64,000 nt of DNA from Solenopsis invicta (lineage: Eukaryota; Arthropoda; Insecta; Hymenoptera; Formicidae), in contig NC_052666.1 of assembly GCF_016802725.1 (NCBI RefSeq), forward strand, positions 13,394,375 through 13,458,374. Direction: 5' to 3'. This document shows positions 30,050-40,999 of this stretch, in pieces. The notes under the pieces are model-generated. The model had not been told where the DNA came from. It saw nothing but the letters and a program-made list of their open reading frames with translations, and ran no database searches. The position numbers and the translations under genes are program-made. How positions within the stretch are numbered: position 1 is the first letter of the stretch; every line of letters begins with the position of its first letter.

Positions 30050-32500
30050 TTAGAAGTCAAAAAAATCTGAGAAAGTCTCTTGAAAATTTAACTGCAAGAC
30101 TAATAGGAAAAGAAATAAGATTTCATCCTAAAAAAGAGGAAAAAGCAGTAGCAAGTATAAGGTAATATAAGGTAACACGGAAGAAATGTACTAAATGTAA
30201 TAAACAAGAACGTATAGCAAAATTTTGTAAGTCAAAATTTATACCAAAAGATAAAAGTCAAGTACGTTGTTTTCAATGTAATAAAATCGGACTTATGGCA
30301 AAATATAACTAGTGAAATGTATGAAAATGATACATGGATTGTAGATTCAGAAAGTTTATGACAAATAAAAAAAAAGATTATTTTGAAAAATAATCCAATA
30401 ACAGAAAATGGAGAAGAAGTTATATTTTCAAATACATTTTCAAATGATGAAGTAACTATTAAATAAAGCTAATAATAAAATTGCCATTATAAAATGAGTC
30501 ATTTTCAACAGAAGAATTAGAAAAAAACAGAAAGTCAAGGTAGTCAGTGACATAGGGAGCTTGGAATAAATTCAGGAAATCAAATGATTTGGATAAATTA
30601 AAAACTAGATATAAAGTATGTTTAAAAACTAATCGGAGAATCAAGAGCAGAAAGACTTTTACAAATAATTCGTATAGATTTGTGTGAAGCAACAGAACCA
30701 ATAACTTGGAACAGATAAAAATATTATGACTTTCCTTAATGACTATTAAATGGAAAAGCTGAGAGATTACATAGAACAATTATGAATAAAATTTGAGCAT
30801 TATTGATTGATTGAAATCAGTGGATACTATTACTACAACATACTTCATATGAGATGTGGAATAAGCGAAAACCAAATATAAAGAATTTACAAATTTTTGA
30901 AAGTACAGTTTATGCTAAAAGGTTAGACTCATTAAAGAAGCTTAATGAGAAAAAATAATAGCAAAAAATGTTAAATTTTTGGAAGATGGTTAAAATTTAA
31001 CAAAATACTTTATATGAAGAAAATAGAAGAGGACATGAAACTAGAAGAGATCAAGAAAAAAGAGAACAAGAAAAAGAAAAAATGTTAGAAAAGAAGAAAA
31101 TAGTACAAATATAAATCGCGAAAGTTGTCAAGATTTAAAAAATGTTAAGAAGACTACAAGACAAAGAAGACTACCTAAATATTTTTAACATGTATTTAAT
31201 AAATACTAACTTATAGGGAAGCGATAGTATAAGGTCCTGATATTTAGAAGAAATAAGACTTGGAATTTAATAAACATTAACAATTTAAATCTTAAAAAAC
31301 AAGATTTCAAACTACTTGATAGTAAACAATGTATTTTCAAAAAGTATTATAAAGAATTAATTTTAGGAATTTTATGTAGATGATGGAATATTAATAGGAC
31401 AAGATTTACAAGAAATAGAAGAAACAAGAGAGAACGGCTTAAGAAATAGAACCTCAGCTTAAAACAGAATTTAAAATGACAGTAATTTACCAAAAGTTTT
31501 TGTAGAATTAAAAATAATAAAAAAAGAAGATAAAATTAAACTAAAGCAAGAATTATTACAAATAAAAAATGTATATAAGAAAAATTATAATTATAGAGAG
31601 GTGATAGAAAGTCTATTATACCTTTTAATCTTGGAGAAAATTTCTAATAATAATTTAAAAATTCCAATGCTGTTGGATCGGCAATTTCTTGTGCACTAGT
31701 TATACGTCTACGTAATGCAATCAATATAAATCAGTATAAACAATCTATAAAGAAAAGCAATATAATACATTAGTTTAATAAAATAACATCATTAGTAAAA
31801 GACAGAGTTAATATTAACAATTTAAAAAACCTTTAACTGGAAAATGGATTTTTCAAATAAAACAAGACGGTAGATATAAAGCATGTTTTGTTATTAGAGT
31901 TGTAAACAATTAGAGGTTGTAAACAATAAAGAAATATAAATAGAATTGTTGAAGATGTCTATGTATATCCTCTTAAAGGATACAATTGTAGAGGAAAAGT
32001 ATTTAAATTTAAAAAGGTATTGTATGGATTGAGAGCACTTTTTTGTTGAAATACTCATTTCACAGACTTCTTAAAAAAACAAGATCAATTTCAAACTACT
32101 TAACAGTAAACAATACTAATGGAATATTAATAGGAAAAGATGAAATATTAATAAAAAAAGATTTACAAGAAATAAAAGAAATGATAGAACAGCTTAAAAC
32201 AGAATTTTAAATGACAATAATTTATAAACTAAAAGTTTTTGTAGAATTAGAAATTAAAATAAAACAAAAAATTCATCTTCTTAAATAGTTTTCTCTTGAG
32301 GGAAATAATTTAGAAATTCCAATACTATTGGATCGACAGTTGCTTATGCATAACTTATTATATGTCTACGTAGTACAGTCAGTAAAAAAATCAGCATAAA
32401 CAATCTGTAAAGGTAATAGAATACATTAGTAAAATAACATCATTAGTAAAATAACATCATTAGTAAAAGACAGAGTTAATTAAATCTCTGGAAAAATGTG
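30050..32500 (+). pseudogene. Strongly decayed Copia-type retrotransposon
   Basis: Short pieces in shifting frames follow Copia order. Gag has paired zinc knuckles (KCTKCNKQERIAKFC near 30190; RCFQCNKIGLMAK near 30262). The integrase segment has EKLRD and YEMWNKRKPNIKNL-type sequence near 30760-30890. Reverse-transcriptase pieces include FKFKKVLYGLRALF near 32005 and GILIGKDLQEIKE-type blocks near 31390 and 32110, with duplicated tails. Frameshifts and stops are everywhere, and base composition has drifted to high A+T. LTRs were not found. Confidence 0.7.
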
Positions 32501-32576
32501 CTTCGCTTTATCAGATCTGCCTCCAAGAATGCAATGTATATTTAAAATTAATGCAATGTATATTTTGGAAAATAAG

Positions 32577-33096
32577 TTAACGTTTGAAACATGTATTAAT
32601 TGATGAATATTTCTGGTTTCAGAAATTTGTAACTGGATTATAAATTATTACATAAGGTAAGTACATTTTGAATTCTGTTTATTAAAGTTTACTAAAGTTA
32701 AGTGTAACTCTTACAATGTATATAAAGTTCACTAAAGAACTAGTTAAATAATACATAATAATATTAAATGAGCTTGCTATGTTACAAAATAAATTTTAAT
32801 AGTAATTTAATAAAATGTAATCTCACTGTGTTACCTAATATTTAATATAGTTTTTGAGTCTGTTATAAAAAGATATTCTCTTATAAGGGATAATTTATTT
32901 TTTAACACAACAAGCACATTTAATATCATCATATTATTTTAATAACGAATTCAATGAACTCTATACATTGTAAAAGGTACATTTTATTAACTTTAATAAA
33001 CAGGATTTAAAATGTACTTACGTTACTTATTAATCCAGTTACAAATTTCTGAAACTAAAAAGAACACACAGCGCTAATGTTTCAAACATCAATTTA
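32577..33096. repeat. Long inverted repeat (about 150-bp arms)
   Basis: GTTTGAAACAT...TTTCAGAAATTTGTAACTGGATT at 32583-32645 and onwards to about 32725 is mirrored by 32950-33090 (AATCCAGTTACAAATTTCTGAAAC). Arms of about 140-150 bp surround a spacer of about 230 bp. This is a fold-back element of unknown family; no coding sequence is inside. Confidence 0.7.
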
Positions 33097-33654
33097 TTTG
33101 AAATGCATTCATAAATAAAAGTATGTAATAAAAGTATGTAATATATACGATACGATAATATTTCGTTTATACAGTTTTTAATAATTTACTTGATTATACA
33201 AAAAGTAAAGCAGACAATATATATTGTAAAATATAAATTGTTAATGTAACTCACACTTGGCACCAAACGCGACCGCACCTCTTGACATTGATGATTATTC
33301 AGGTTAGGATCATCACATCGATAAGATCGACAACATGCATAATCGATCCAATCGGTAATATAAATCAGCGACCCCCCACGAAAACTTTATCACTTCGCGT
33401 GCATTGTGGCGCGCGGCGCGGCGCGGCGGTTCACGCCTCTTGATACACTAGGCAATCTTGCAGTTGAAGGTAATTGGTCCTTGCTTTTAGATCCAACCAA
33501 TCACATTAAATTGCTACTTAACCGCCCAGTAAACTGTACTAACACTAACCAATGAATTTTCGCGCTATGAGATGCCGATCTAAATAATAATTCTTTTTCA
33601 TGTTCATGTGGCGTGACCGTAAAACACTTGTAGACAACAAAGATATTCCATGAT
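33097..33654. other. No gene; two copies of a CGCGACCGC.CCTCTTGA motif
   Basis: ACGCGACCGCACCTCTTGAC at 33267-33286 and a diverged GGCGGTTCACGCCTCTTGATA near 33425-33445 lie here. Related 20-mers are at 36717-36737 and 39806-39826. CCAATCACATTAAATTGC near 33495 resembles the fold-back at 24858. No coding potential was seen. Confidence 0.4.
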
Positions 33655-34056
33655 AGAGAGATAGTAGCAATTAGATTTTATATAGAAATTATTCAATTTT
33701 TGTCATTGTTTTTCCTATCTAGCAGCGCCATGTGTTTGAATTTTTAAAATAGGAAGATTTTTCAATAACAATACAGAGATAGTACCACTTGGATTTTGTA
33801 GAAAAAGTATATTCTCTTTATAACAAGTACACTTTAAAGATTTCATACATTTTTTTTAACAAACGCATATAATTTTTATAAGATTACACAATTTCAAGAC
33901 ATTTATTTTAAGTAAATACCACTTAGGTTTGAATAAGAGATTTTGTAGAAAATATTAATGCATATCATTTTGATTAAAAAATTAAGACTTTTAAGCGCGC
34001 ACGCACAAAAACAGGCGCCTTTTTTTACCTTTTTTTAGGTAATTTTGTACAGATTT
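33655..34056 (+). mobile_element. Helitron-like 3' end, copy 1
   Basis: About 400 bp align with 38175-38580 in the same orientation and, inverted, with the Helitron tail at 8134-8960. It has three TACCACTTGGGTT-like motifs (about 33668, 33785, 33920). It ends ACCTTTTTTTAGGTAATTTTGTAC, a short hairpin close to the end. The 5' border is unclear. A solo Gypsy LTR lands 10 bp beyond. Confidence 0.55.
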
Positions 34057-34060
34057 ATTT

Positions 34061-35405
34061 TGTAACGATAGCATCGTTACGCAGGTAAATTATATCTCTT
34101 TCTCGCTCGCACGCCGGATTGTAACATATCGTTCCGTCTCTTACTCGCACACCCGATCACGTGACGTCAGTACTCTCCGTCTCGCTCACTCGCACGCGCG
34201 GCCACGTGACGTCGGTTCCGTCCTCCATCTTGCTCGCTCTTGCGCCCGGTCGCGTGACGTCACACGTAGCTTCGCGCGGGCACGTGCGCGTAGGTACACG
34301 CCGAAAAGTGGGGTAAACACGTGGTTCCGACTGCGTGGGCGGCTGGAGGGTATAAATACGGAGCCTCACCAGGAAGGAGCAACCAGTCGGTTCCAAATCA
34401 CCGGTACCGACACTCCGGGAGTACTCGGAGCTCCTTGGCTGGGTTTTCTCGGCTTCCTTATACCGGGTGTACTCGGTTTCCTGAAAACCCCTGACACCGG
34501 GCGTTCCCGGTTATCCGCACTCCTGTGCCGGGCGTTCTCGGCTTCCTGACACCGGCCGTTCACGGTCTTCCTGACACCGGGCATTCTCGGCTTCCTGACA
34601 CCGGCCGTTCACGGCCTTCCTGACACCGGGCGTTCTCGGGTATCCGCACTCCTGTGCCGGGCGTTCTCGGCTTCCTGACACAGGCCGTTTACGGCCCCCC
34701 TGATACCGGGCGTATTCGGTTATTCCGTACCGCACTCCTGCGCCGGGTGCTCTCGGCTTCCTGATACCGGCCGTACTCGGTTACCCGTTTCTTTACCTGT
34801 TACCTGTCCTATAATTTCGATTCTTAATTTTCGTTTTATTTTTAGAGCAGATTTAGAATAATTTCACTCGGTCGGCGACGACGCGTTTACCCGGAGTTAC
34901 AACTTCCTCGCCGGATTTTCCTTGGATATCTTCCGTCCCGAGCGTTCCGTCCGAACAAGCGCCCTCCTAACAAAGCGAGCGTATCTTGACCCCTTCCTCA
35001 GGCGAACGATAGTTATTAAGTTGCGTTAGCATTAAGTCCGCGTTATTTGTAATATTTTCCGAGCGTTAGTTTGTAAAATCCGCGTCTCGCATTTAGACTT
35101 AAGATTTCAATCGACGCCGCTAGCGCTTAATTTAGTTTAAGTTTTCTACGTGTTCTCTATACGTGTACTAATTAGGTTTAAGTTCTTTCCGCGTGTGAAC
35201 AAACGTTCCGGGGAACACGAGTTCCGAAGGTGTTAACTTCCTCTCTTCCTAATAAATTTTATTTTTTTTTGTATCACGGAGTGTAAGGAGATATTGATTT
35301 AAAATAAATATTTTGTTAATTTCTTTTCAAATCGGAGTTCCTTTTTTTCTCGACCCTGGCACCGGCGAGCTAATCCGCGACCGCGAGAAAAGTCGTACCG
35401 TTACA
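34061..35405 (+). mobile_element. Solo Gypsy LTR (family G), plus orientation, target duplication ATTT
   Basis: TGTAACGATAGC...CCGTTACA is flanked by ATTT at 34057-34060 and 35406-35409. It is the same family as the LTRs at 52308-53553 and 59950-61195 but inverted relative to them. GGGTATAAATACGG near 34350 is the TATA box. Fourteen hairpins follow at about 34412-34790. An AATAAATTTTATT signal is near 35250. Confidence 0.92.
34412..34790 (+). promoter_or_regulatory. Hairpin array in the LTR G leader
   Basis: About fourteen units such as CTCCGGGAGTACTCGGAG, ACCGGGTGTACTCGGT, GCCGGGCGTTCTCGGC and GGCCGTTCACGGCC are separated by CTTCCTGACA-type spacers. As RNA each forms a 5-7 bp stem with a 4-nt loop, often with one G-U pair. 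They start about 40-60 nt after the TATA box. Confidence 0.75.
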
Positions 35406-35421
35406 ATTTTAACATGAAAAA

Positions 35422-36180
35422 ATGAGCTAAAAGGTTGCAACACATTGAAAGATCGTTACTCTAAAGTTTTTTTTTTTTAAATTGTTTCCCCTGCACTTCC
35501 TCTCGAGGACGACACGACACAACACGACACCACTTGTTACCTCTGTCTCTTATTCCCTTGCAGGCCGGCCCGAGCTCCACTCTCTGGCCACCTGCTCCAC
35601 TACACGCGATTGCGAGCCCGGCACCTAAAACGTCCTGGGAAAGGAGCAGGATGAATAAGTCGACAAGGTTGCGCAGCAACGACACTTTTATATTTCGGCA
35701 CTCTCAGTAAACTCTACAATTCAGCGTTCAGCTCCACGCGACTTCATATTCGGCACGACACGACTCCGGCTTGGACCGCGACCAGTTCTCAAGCTCGCTC
35801 CGCACAGAGTCCGCGAAATCTCTCGTTCGCATGATTTCGGAGCCAACGGTCCTATCGTGGAGATATTCTACTGACCCGTCGTCTAACGGTTCGCTATGAC
35901 GTACGGAGTCATGATTTCGGAGCATGACAGCTTGCGCTCCCGATCGCTTCGCCGATCACCTAGCGCCATCGGTCGGCAACCGTTTGCCTTGCCGCGTTTG
36001 CAGCGGCTCGCAAATTTCTTACAACATTTTCTTTGATGGTTTTTGGAATGTAGATTTGCTCATCGAACGGCGAACTTAATTGGTTCTTACCTGTGGATCC
36101 AACCAATTACGTTCGCCGATCGATGAGCAAGTCTACATTCCAAAAACCGTCAAAGAAAATATGTTGCAACCTTTTAGCTC
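35422..36180. mobile_element. Fold-back MITE interrupted by a solo LTR
   Basis: ATGAGCTAAAAGGTTGCAAC at 35422-35441 is mirrored at 36161-36180. With the LTR (35446-36023) removed, the arms continue through CTTTGATGGTTTTTGGAATG and AGATTTGCTCATCG against their complements at about 36113-36155. The centre is TTCTTACCTGTGGATCCAACC-like. The length without the LTR is about 180 bp. Confidence 0.8.
35446..36023 (-). mobile_element. Solo LTR, family C (578 bp), target duplication ACAT
   Basis: The unit starts TGAAAGATCG and ends TTTCTTACA, with ACAT at 35442-35445 and 36024-36027. GAAATATAAAAGTGTCG on the minus strand near 35690 is a TATA box. No internal sequence remains. The family is unassigned. 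Confidence 0.8.
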
Positions 36181-36205
36181 ATAACTGTATGCAACGCTCA
36201 CACAG

Positions 36206-36314
36206 GCTCACCAATGTTCACGAATCAAAAGAAACGATTTTATTTAAGCACGTATAAGCGCTTATACACGCTTAAATAAAATTGTTTTTTTTTTATTTGT
36301 GAACATTGGTGAGC
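36206..36314. repeat. Near-perfect 109-bp palindrome
   Basis: GCTCACCAATGTTCACGAAT at the left end is mirrored by ATTTGTGAACATTGGTGAGC at the right. The middle is symmetric around GTATAAGCGCTTATAC. There is almost no unpaired centre. It is a MITE or a hairpin-forming locus; no clear target duplication was seen. Confidence 0.85.
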
Positions 36315-36417
36315 AAATGGAACGATTGAAAATAGCGCTTAAAAGCGTAAGAGCTTACAGAACGTGAGCGTCTAAACGGAACGCACCTTGGAAGCACTGC
36401 TCCCACCACGGGCTATT

Positions 36418-36433
36418 CACGTGTTTGCACGTG
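36418..36433. promoter_or_regulatory. Paired CACGTG boxes in a hairpin upstream of the RG-rich gene
   Basis: CACGTG-TTTG-CACGTG, two E-box hexamers that also form a stem with a 4-nt loop, lies about 210 bp upstream of the ATG at 36646. A regulatory role is inference from motif and position only. Confidence 0.4.
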
Positions 36434-36645
36434 GTCGTGTCTCGTGTTAGTGCCGATTGCATTACGGCTGCCGGGACAACGTTGTTAAATCGTGCTAGAT
36501 GAGAAGACGGACACCATTAAAACAGAAATTTGGAACTTGAACTTGGACGTTCAGTACTAATGAAGAAAAACTGATTAAATACTAAAAAACTGATTAAAAC
36601 TTGGAACCTGAACTTGGACGTATTTGACGTCCTACTCAAGACAAG

Positions 36646-37563
36646 ATGACTGAAGAATATCTTGATGTAAGTATTATTTCGTTCATTCACATTGATGAAA
36701 GGAAAAACAGGCTGAGTCGCGACCGCGCCTCTTGATACTTATATTCCTTACGTTGCACGTTCACTTTTCGACAAAACATTTTTTATAATTTTAATATATT
36801 TCTTTTCTAATTTTTATTCAGATTGACATGGAACAGATAGATATAAGTGAATTTAGAAAAGATAAAACATCTTATGGTTACGGCGATGCCAATGCACACA
36901 TTGACATCGTCGTCGACGCGGACATTGACGTCGACGTCGACGCTGCTCCTGGTGCCGCTCCTTGTACCGCCGCCATTTCTCGTCCCGTAGCCGCCGCTAT
37001 TCGTTCCGTAACCGTCACCGCTTTTTGTCCCATAGCCGCCGCCGTCGCTACCACCATCACCACTACCACCACCACCACCATTATCACCACTTTCACCACC
37101 ACCACCACCACCACCACCCCGCCGCCACCACCACCGACACCGCCGCCACCACCATCACCACCACCACCACCACCACCACCACCACCACCACCACCACCAC
37201 CACCACCACCACCGCCGCAACCACCACCGCCGCAACCACCACCGCCGCCTCCACTACCACCGCCGCCATCACCACCACCGCCGCCACCACCACCGCCGCT
37301 TCTCGTGTTGCCGCTACTCAATTAAACAACTCGGTGGCAACTCAACGTAAGTACTGATTCTAATTTAATTCTTTATCTATCTAATATAGACTTTTTTATC
37401 TAGACTCTTATTTACAGCTAGACGAAGAGGAACTAAAGGCGGAAAAAGAAGAGAAAGAGGATTTTTCTATTTTCTATTTAATATGAGCGACAACTTTAAT
37501 TATTATTATTGGAGAGGGAGAGGACGAGAACGAGGACGAAGAAGAGGACGAGGAGAAAAATAA
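36646..37563 (+). pseudogene. Three-exon gene for a Thr/Ala-repeat RG-rich protein (frame broken in repeat)
   Basis: Exon 1 is 36646-36666 (MTEEYLD, donor GTAAGT). Exon 2 is 36822-37346 (acceptor TTTTTATTCAG, donor GTAAGT). Exon 3 is 37418-37563 (acceptor TTTACAG, stop TAA). Exon 2 starts IDMEQIDISEF, has an acidic VDADIDVDVD stretch, then a long ACC/GCC triplet tract. Exon 3 encodes RRGTKGGKRRERG and ends RGRGRERGRRRGRGEK, an RG-rich tail entered by a phase-1 intron. The N-terminal and C-terminal frames disagree by two bases inside the triplet tract, so this copy is frame-broken or has a sequencing slip. The architecture parallels the genes at 17690-20488 and 61995-63502. The poly-proline and poly-glycine readings are wrong frames. 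Confidence 0.5.
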
Positions 37564-38062
37564 TTTTTTTTCAAGAAGATACTTTTTAATTTAGTAATTA
37601 AATATTCTATTTTTTTTAAGATTTTTTTCTCTCTTGCTTCTTTAATCTGCTTAACTCTCATGTATATTCTTTAAAAATACATAAATTTGATAATACTTTT
37701 ATTTTTCTATCTTTCCTCTTCTCAAATATAATAAAATTATGCATTATCTCCCACAAATATATATTTTACATTCAAGTTAAATCGCTAACTATCAAATAAA
37801 TAACATGTTGCATTATTATAATTTACATTAAATATTTTTCATGTTTAAATTAGTGTTTTAATATATAACAGAGTATATATTGGTTCTGCACATTTTTATG
37901 TTAATTACTTTTTTTTTAACTTGTTACAAGTAATACATTTGTTACTAGTAATGTCGATGTAAAATAATTCACGATCAAAAATCTTTATACCTTAAATCTA
38001 ATGGCTGTATCAATCACGTTCTTAGTATACGTAAGCTTAATAATTGCTTGCATTAATATATA
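37564..38062. other. AT-rich 3' flank of the RG-rich gene, nothing recognised
   Basis: No coding or repeat partner was found. Several AATAAA-like hexamers near 37690-37800 could serve as poly(A) signals for the gene ending at 37563. Confidence 0.35.
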
Positions 38063-38266
38063 TAAAAATTCAAAAACATGGCGCTTCTAGATAGGAAAAG
38101 CAGAAAAGACATAAGAAAGAATACAATAAATTTAACACTGGTACACAACTAGCAAAGATTTTCTGTGATAATAGAGAGATAGTAGCACTTAGGTTTTGTG
38201 TAGAAATTATTCCATTTTTCTCATTGCTTTTCCTATCTAGCAGCGCCATGTTTTTGAATTTTTAAA
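38063..38266. repeat. Inverted repeat around GCGCCATGTTTTTGAATT
   Basis: AATTCAAAAACATGGCGC...CTAGATAGGAAAAGC at 38067-38100 is mirrored by GCTTTTCCTATCTAGCAGCGCCATGTTTTTGAATT at 38226-38260. The spacer holds one CACTTAGGTTTTG motif. The right arm belongs to the Helitron-like end that continues to 38580. Confidence 0.65.
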
Positions 38267-38580
38267 ATAGGAAGATTTTTCAATGACAATACAGAGATAG
38301 TACCATTTGGGTTTTGTAAAGTATATTCTCTTTATAACAAGTGCATTTTAAAGATTTCATACATTTTTTAAAATAAATGCATATCATTTTTATAAGATTA
38401 CACAATTTTAAGACATTTATTTTAAGTAAATACCACTTAGGTTTGAATAAGAGATTTTCTAAAAAATATTAATACATATTATTTTGATTAAAAAAATTAA
38501 GACTTTTAGGCGCGCACACACAAAAACTGGCGCCTTCTTTTTACCTTTTTTTGAAAAGGTAATTTTGTACTGATTTCAGA
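38175..38580 (+). mobile_element. Helitron-like 3' end, copy 2
   Basis: It aligns along its whole length with 33655-34050. It has three TACCACTTGGGTT-like motifs (about 38187, 38300, 38432) and ends ACCTTTTTTTGAAAAGGTAATTTTGTACTGA, where a 7-bp hairpin sits about 10 bp before CTGA, as in Helitron 3' termini. The element to its left may include the RG-rich gene, but the 5' end was not found. Confidence 0.55.
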
Positions 38581-38740
38581 TATTTTTGTACATATCTTTA
38601 ACTGGTACCTAATGTATCCCTGTGATACTGTGTTACTTGAATTCTGCATCATCACCTATTATAAATTAACAATTGTTAGTCTGAAATATCTGAGATATAG
38701 CATAACCAATCAAAAATAAACATAATTTTACAAAACTCAC

Positions 38741-38884
38741 AGATATTCTTTCCAAATTAGAGTTATAACGAGCGTTTAGCTTGCCTATGTGGATATATCC
38801 AACCAAGCCATGTGACCATTCTTTGATCCACTGACAAGCATAATATTTCCTGATTGTTGTATTATACATAAATCCAATCCTGCG
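38741..38884 (-). CDS. Candidate internal exon, unknown product
   Basis: On minus a good acceptor (ACTTTGCTGTAG) precedes 38884 and a strong donor (GTGAGT) follows 38741. The 144 nt between are open in the frame containing CQWIKEWSHGLVGYIHIGKL. The composition is not repetitive. No family was recognised. With the donor-bearing segment ending at 39214 it may be part of one spliced minus-strand transcript. Confidence 0.35.
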
Positions 38885-39213
38885 CTACAGCAAAGTTTCC
38901 AGATAACCATGCAACATCATGTTACATACTCAGTCAAAAACTGCTACGTGACCTTGTTTTCCATTTAAAATAAAATAACATCATTAGTAATAAAATACAT
39001 ACTTGAATAATAGATAATAATGAGAAAGAAAGAAAAAAAAATATATTTAATTCAAGATAATTTAAAATACTAGAATGTTCATGCAATTTCATGTATAAAC
39101 TACATGAAACAAACATATTTTTCTAATAACACTAACATTCTGTTATATTTACAAAAACAAAAAATAAATTGATTAACGTATATATAAAAATAAATAAATA
39201 TATAATAACTTAC

Positions 39214-39580
39214 CTGAGACCTCCTATTGATGAATAGACTCGATCGATCAATTTGATCGCGGGTTTACACGAAACGGACGAATTTAATTAAAAAAGTGTC
39301 AAACTGTCCCGCGAACCGAGATTATTATTGTTGACGATTGACGAATAATCTGGCTAGAAAATCTGTCACGGCGGCCATGATGTCAAGAAGTATATAAAGT
39401 ACTACATCACATACACCACAAGTATACAATCGCATACAGTTAACTAATGTATGTGCCAGCGCCAATATGTGTCGAAAATATGAAAGGGAGAATTCTTGAA
39501 GGCGATGACGACGATAATGAAAACAATGACGTTTCTTAACACAAAAATGTCGAAAAGAATGCATCGCGATATCTTCGCTC
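39214..39580 (-). CDS. Candidate 5' exon with strong donor, unknown gene
   Basis: On minus the segment ends GGAGGTCTCAG followed by GTAAGTTATT at 39213 and below, a near-consensus donor. A short frame starting MAAVTDFLARLFVNRQQ lies inside but stops early, so the exon may be largely untranslated. The start at 39580 is a guess. Confidence 0.25.
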
Positions 39581-40020
39581 GTAGGGCACGGGGAGAAAAA
39601 ATAAAAACATTTTTATTATGCAATTCGTTCCCAAGCTATCGATGGAGACTACTCAGAACTTGATCGGTTCAGCCGTTACTGAGATCTGTTAATCTTATTA
39701 TGCTTGAACTCGCTGACTCGCGTAAGAGAGACGCTCGGTCTTTTTCGCTTTCTTTTTGTTTTTTTTTTTTAAATTGGCGATTAAATTTTTTTTTTAAAAT
39801 CACGAGACGCGACCGCGCCTCTTGATATTTTGAAAAATTACATAAAAATTATGAAAAAATTTTTATCAAGATACAATTATTTTAAATATTTTTGCTTTAT
39901 GTTATAATAAGCTTAATTAAAAAATTTTTTACACTTTTGAGAAAAATATATATCATTTAGTTTAAATTAGATTACACAATTTATAGATATCGTTATATTT
40001 TTTAAGTACATACATTTGGG
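39581..40020. other. No gene; one CGCGACCGCGCCTCTTGATA motif
   Basis: Long T and A runs. The 20-mer at 39806-39826 is almost identical to the one inside intron 1 of the RG-rich gene (36717-36737). A CATTTGGGTTAA motif at the right edge recalls the Helitron-tail motif. Confidence 0.4.
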
Positions 40021-40024
40021 TTAA

Positions 40025-40995
40025 CCCTTAAACACGTAAATGGGTCTGAGAGACCCCATATGAAGTTTTGAACGCTTCCTGTGTGAAAACAGAATAAGAT
40101 ATGAGATTCGAACTAAGTAAAGAAGTTTGAAATCTCTTTTGATTGATATGGTTGATCAACTTTTTTGATCAAATAGAATTCGAACGGCACGGCAGCAAAG
40201 TTTTGTTAGAGTCAATACGATCCATATAGTGTGTAAGTAAAACTGTTTTTGTGAGTATTTTACATAAAAAAGCTGGACAAAATACGTAAACAGATCGGTA
40301 CGCGGATGTTACTCACATATACTCTGTCTAAAGTTGGAATACTATGAAATGCTGTAGGTGTAGCAAAGAGAGTTTTTCCGAAATATATCATGAAACACAT
40401 CAATTTTCAATTTTAGATATGATTTAATCAAAAAATACTTCATATTCGTCTTGTTACATGAATACATTTTCTAATAGAAATGACAATGATATAATTTTTT
40501 TTTAAGTGTGAATCTTTAGCTTTCAAACGCCGCATTGTAAAGTCTTTAAAAGTTTTTTGTTACAAAGATATGATTTTTTTTTAAAGTGGATTTTTAGATA
40601 CTCAAAAATACTTCATATTCTCCATACTACATAATTATATTTTTCAAAAAAAAAAAATGACTGCCAAATTTTATTTTGAAAATGTGACTCTTTAGCTTTA
40701 AAACGCCATATTTGAAAGTCCTTAAAAGTTTTTTGTTGCAAAGATATGTTTTTTTTCACGGAAAAGTAGATTTTTGACCAATTTCTCATTTTTGCTTAAT
40801 GGTTTTTCCTTTATAACTTCACAATAAATTATTTTTCGGCAATGCCGATTGTGCACTGAGATTCTAAACTTTCATTAAAAAGTAAATTGTAGAAAAATAT
40901 TGATTGTAATCAAAGTTATAGCTTCTCAAAGTTAAAAAAGTCTCCCAGACCCGAAAATGTGTTTCTGTATTTTACAGGATCGATGTGTTTAAAAG
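40025..40995 (+). mobile_element. piggyBac-like MITE, copy 1
   Basis: TTAA at 40021-40024 and 40996-40999 flank a 971-bp AT-rich unit. The left end CCCTTAAACACGTAAATGGG and the right end (inverted, diverged) ACTTTTAAACACATCGATCC are related. TTAA targets and a CCC start fit piggyBac. It aligns inverted with 46861-47870 over its full length. No transposase is present. Confidence 0.8.
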
Positions 40996-40999
40996 TTAA

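Noticed and set aside
34057..35409. Long inverted repeat between 34061-35405 and 52308-53553 as a structural feature
   Set aside because: Explained simply by two independent insertions of one LTR family in opposite orientation, each with its own target duplication.
36828..37325. Poly-proline protein (plus) and poly-glycine protein (minus, 36878-37321)
   Set aside because: Wrong frames of an ACC/CCG triplet tract. The splice sites and the RG exon support a Thr/Ala-type reading inside a three-exon gene instead.
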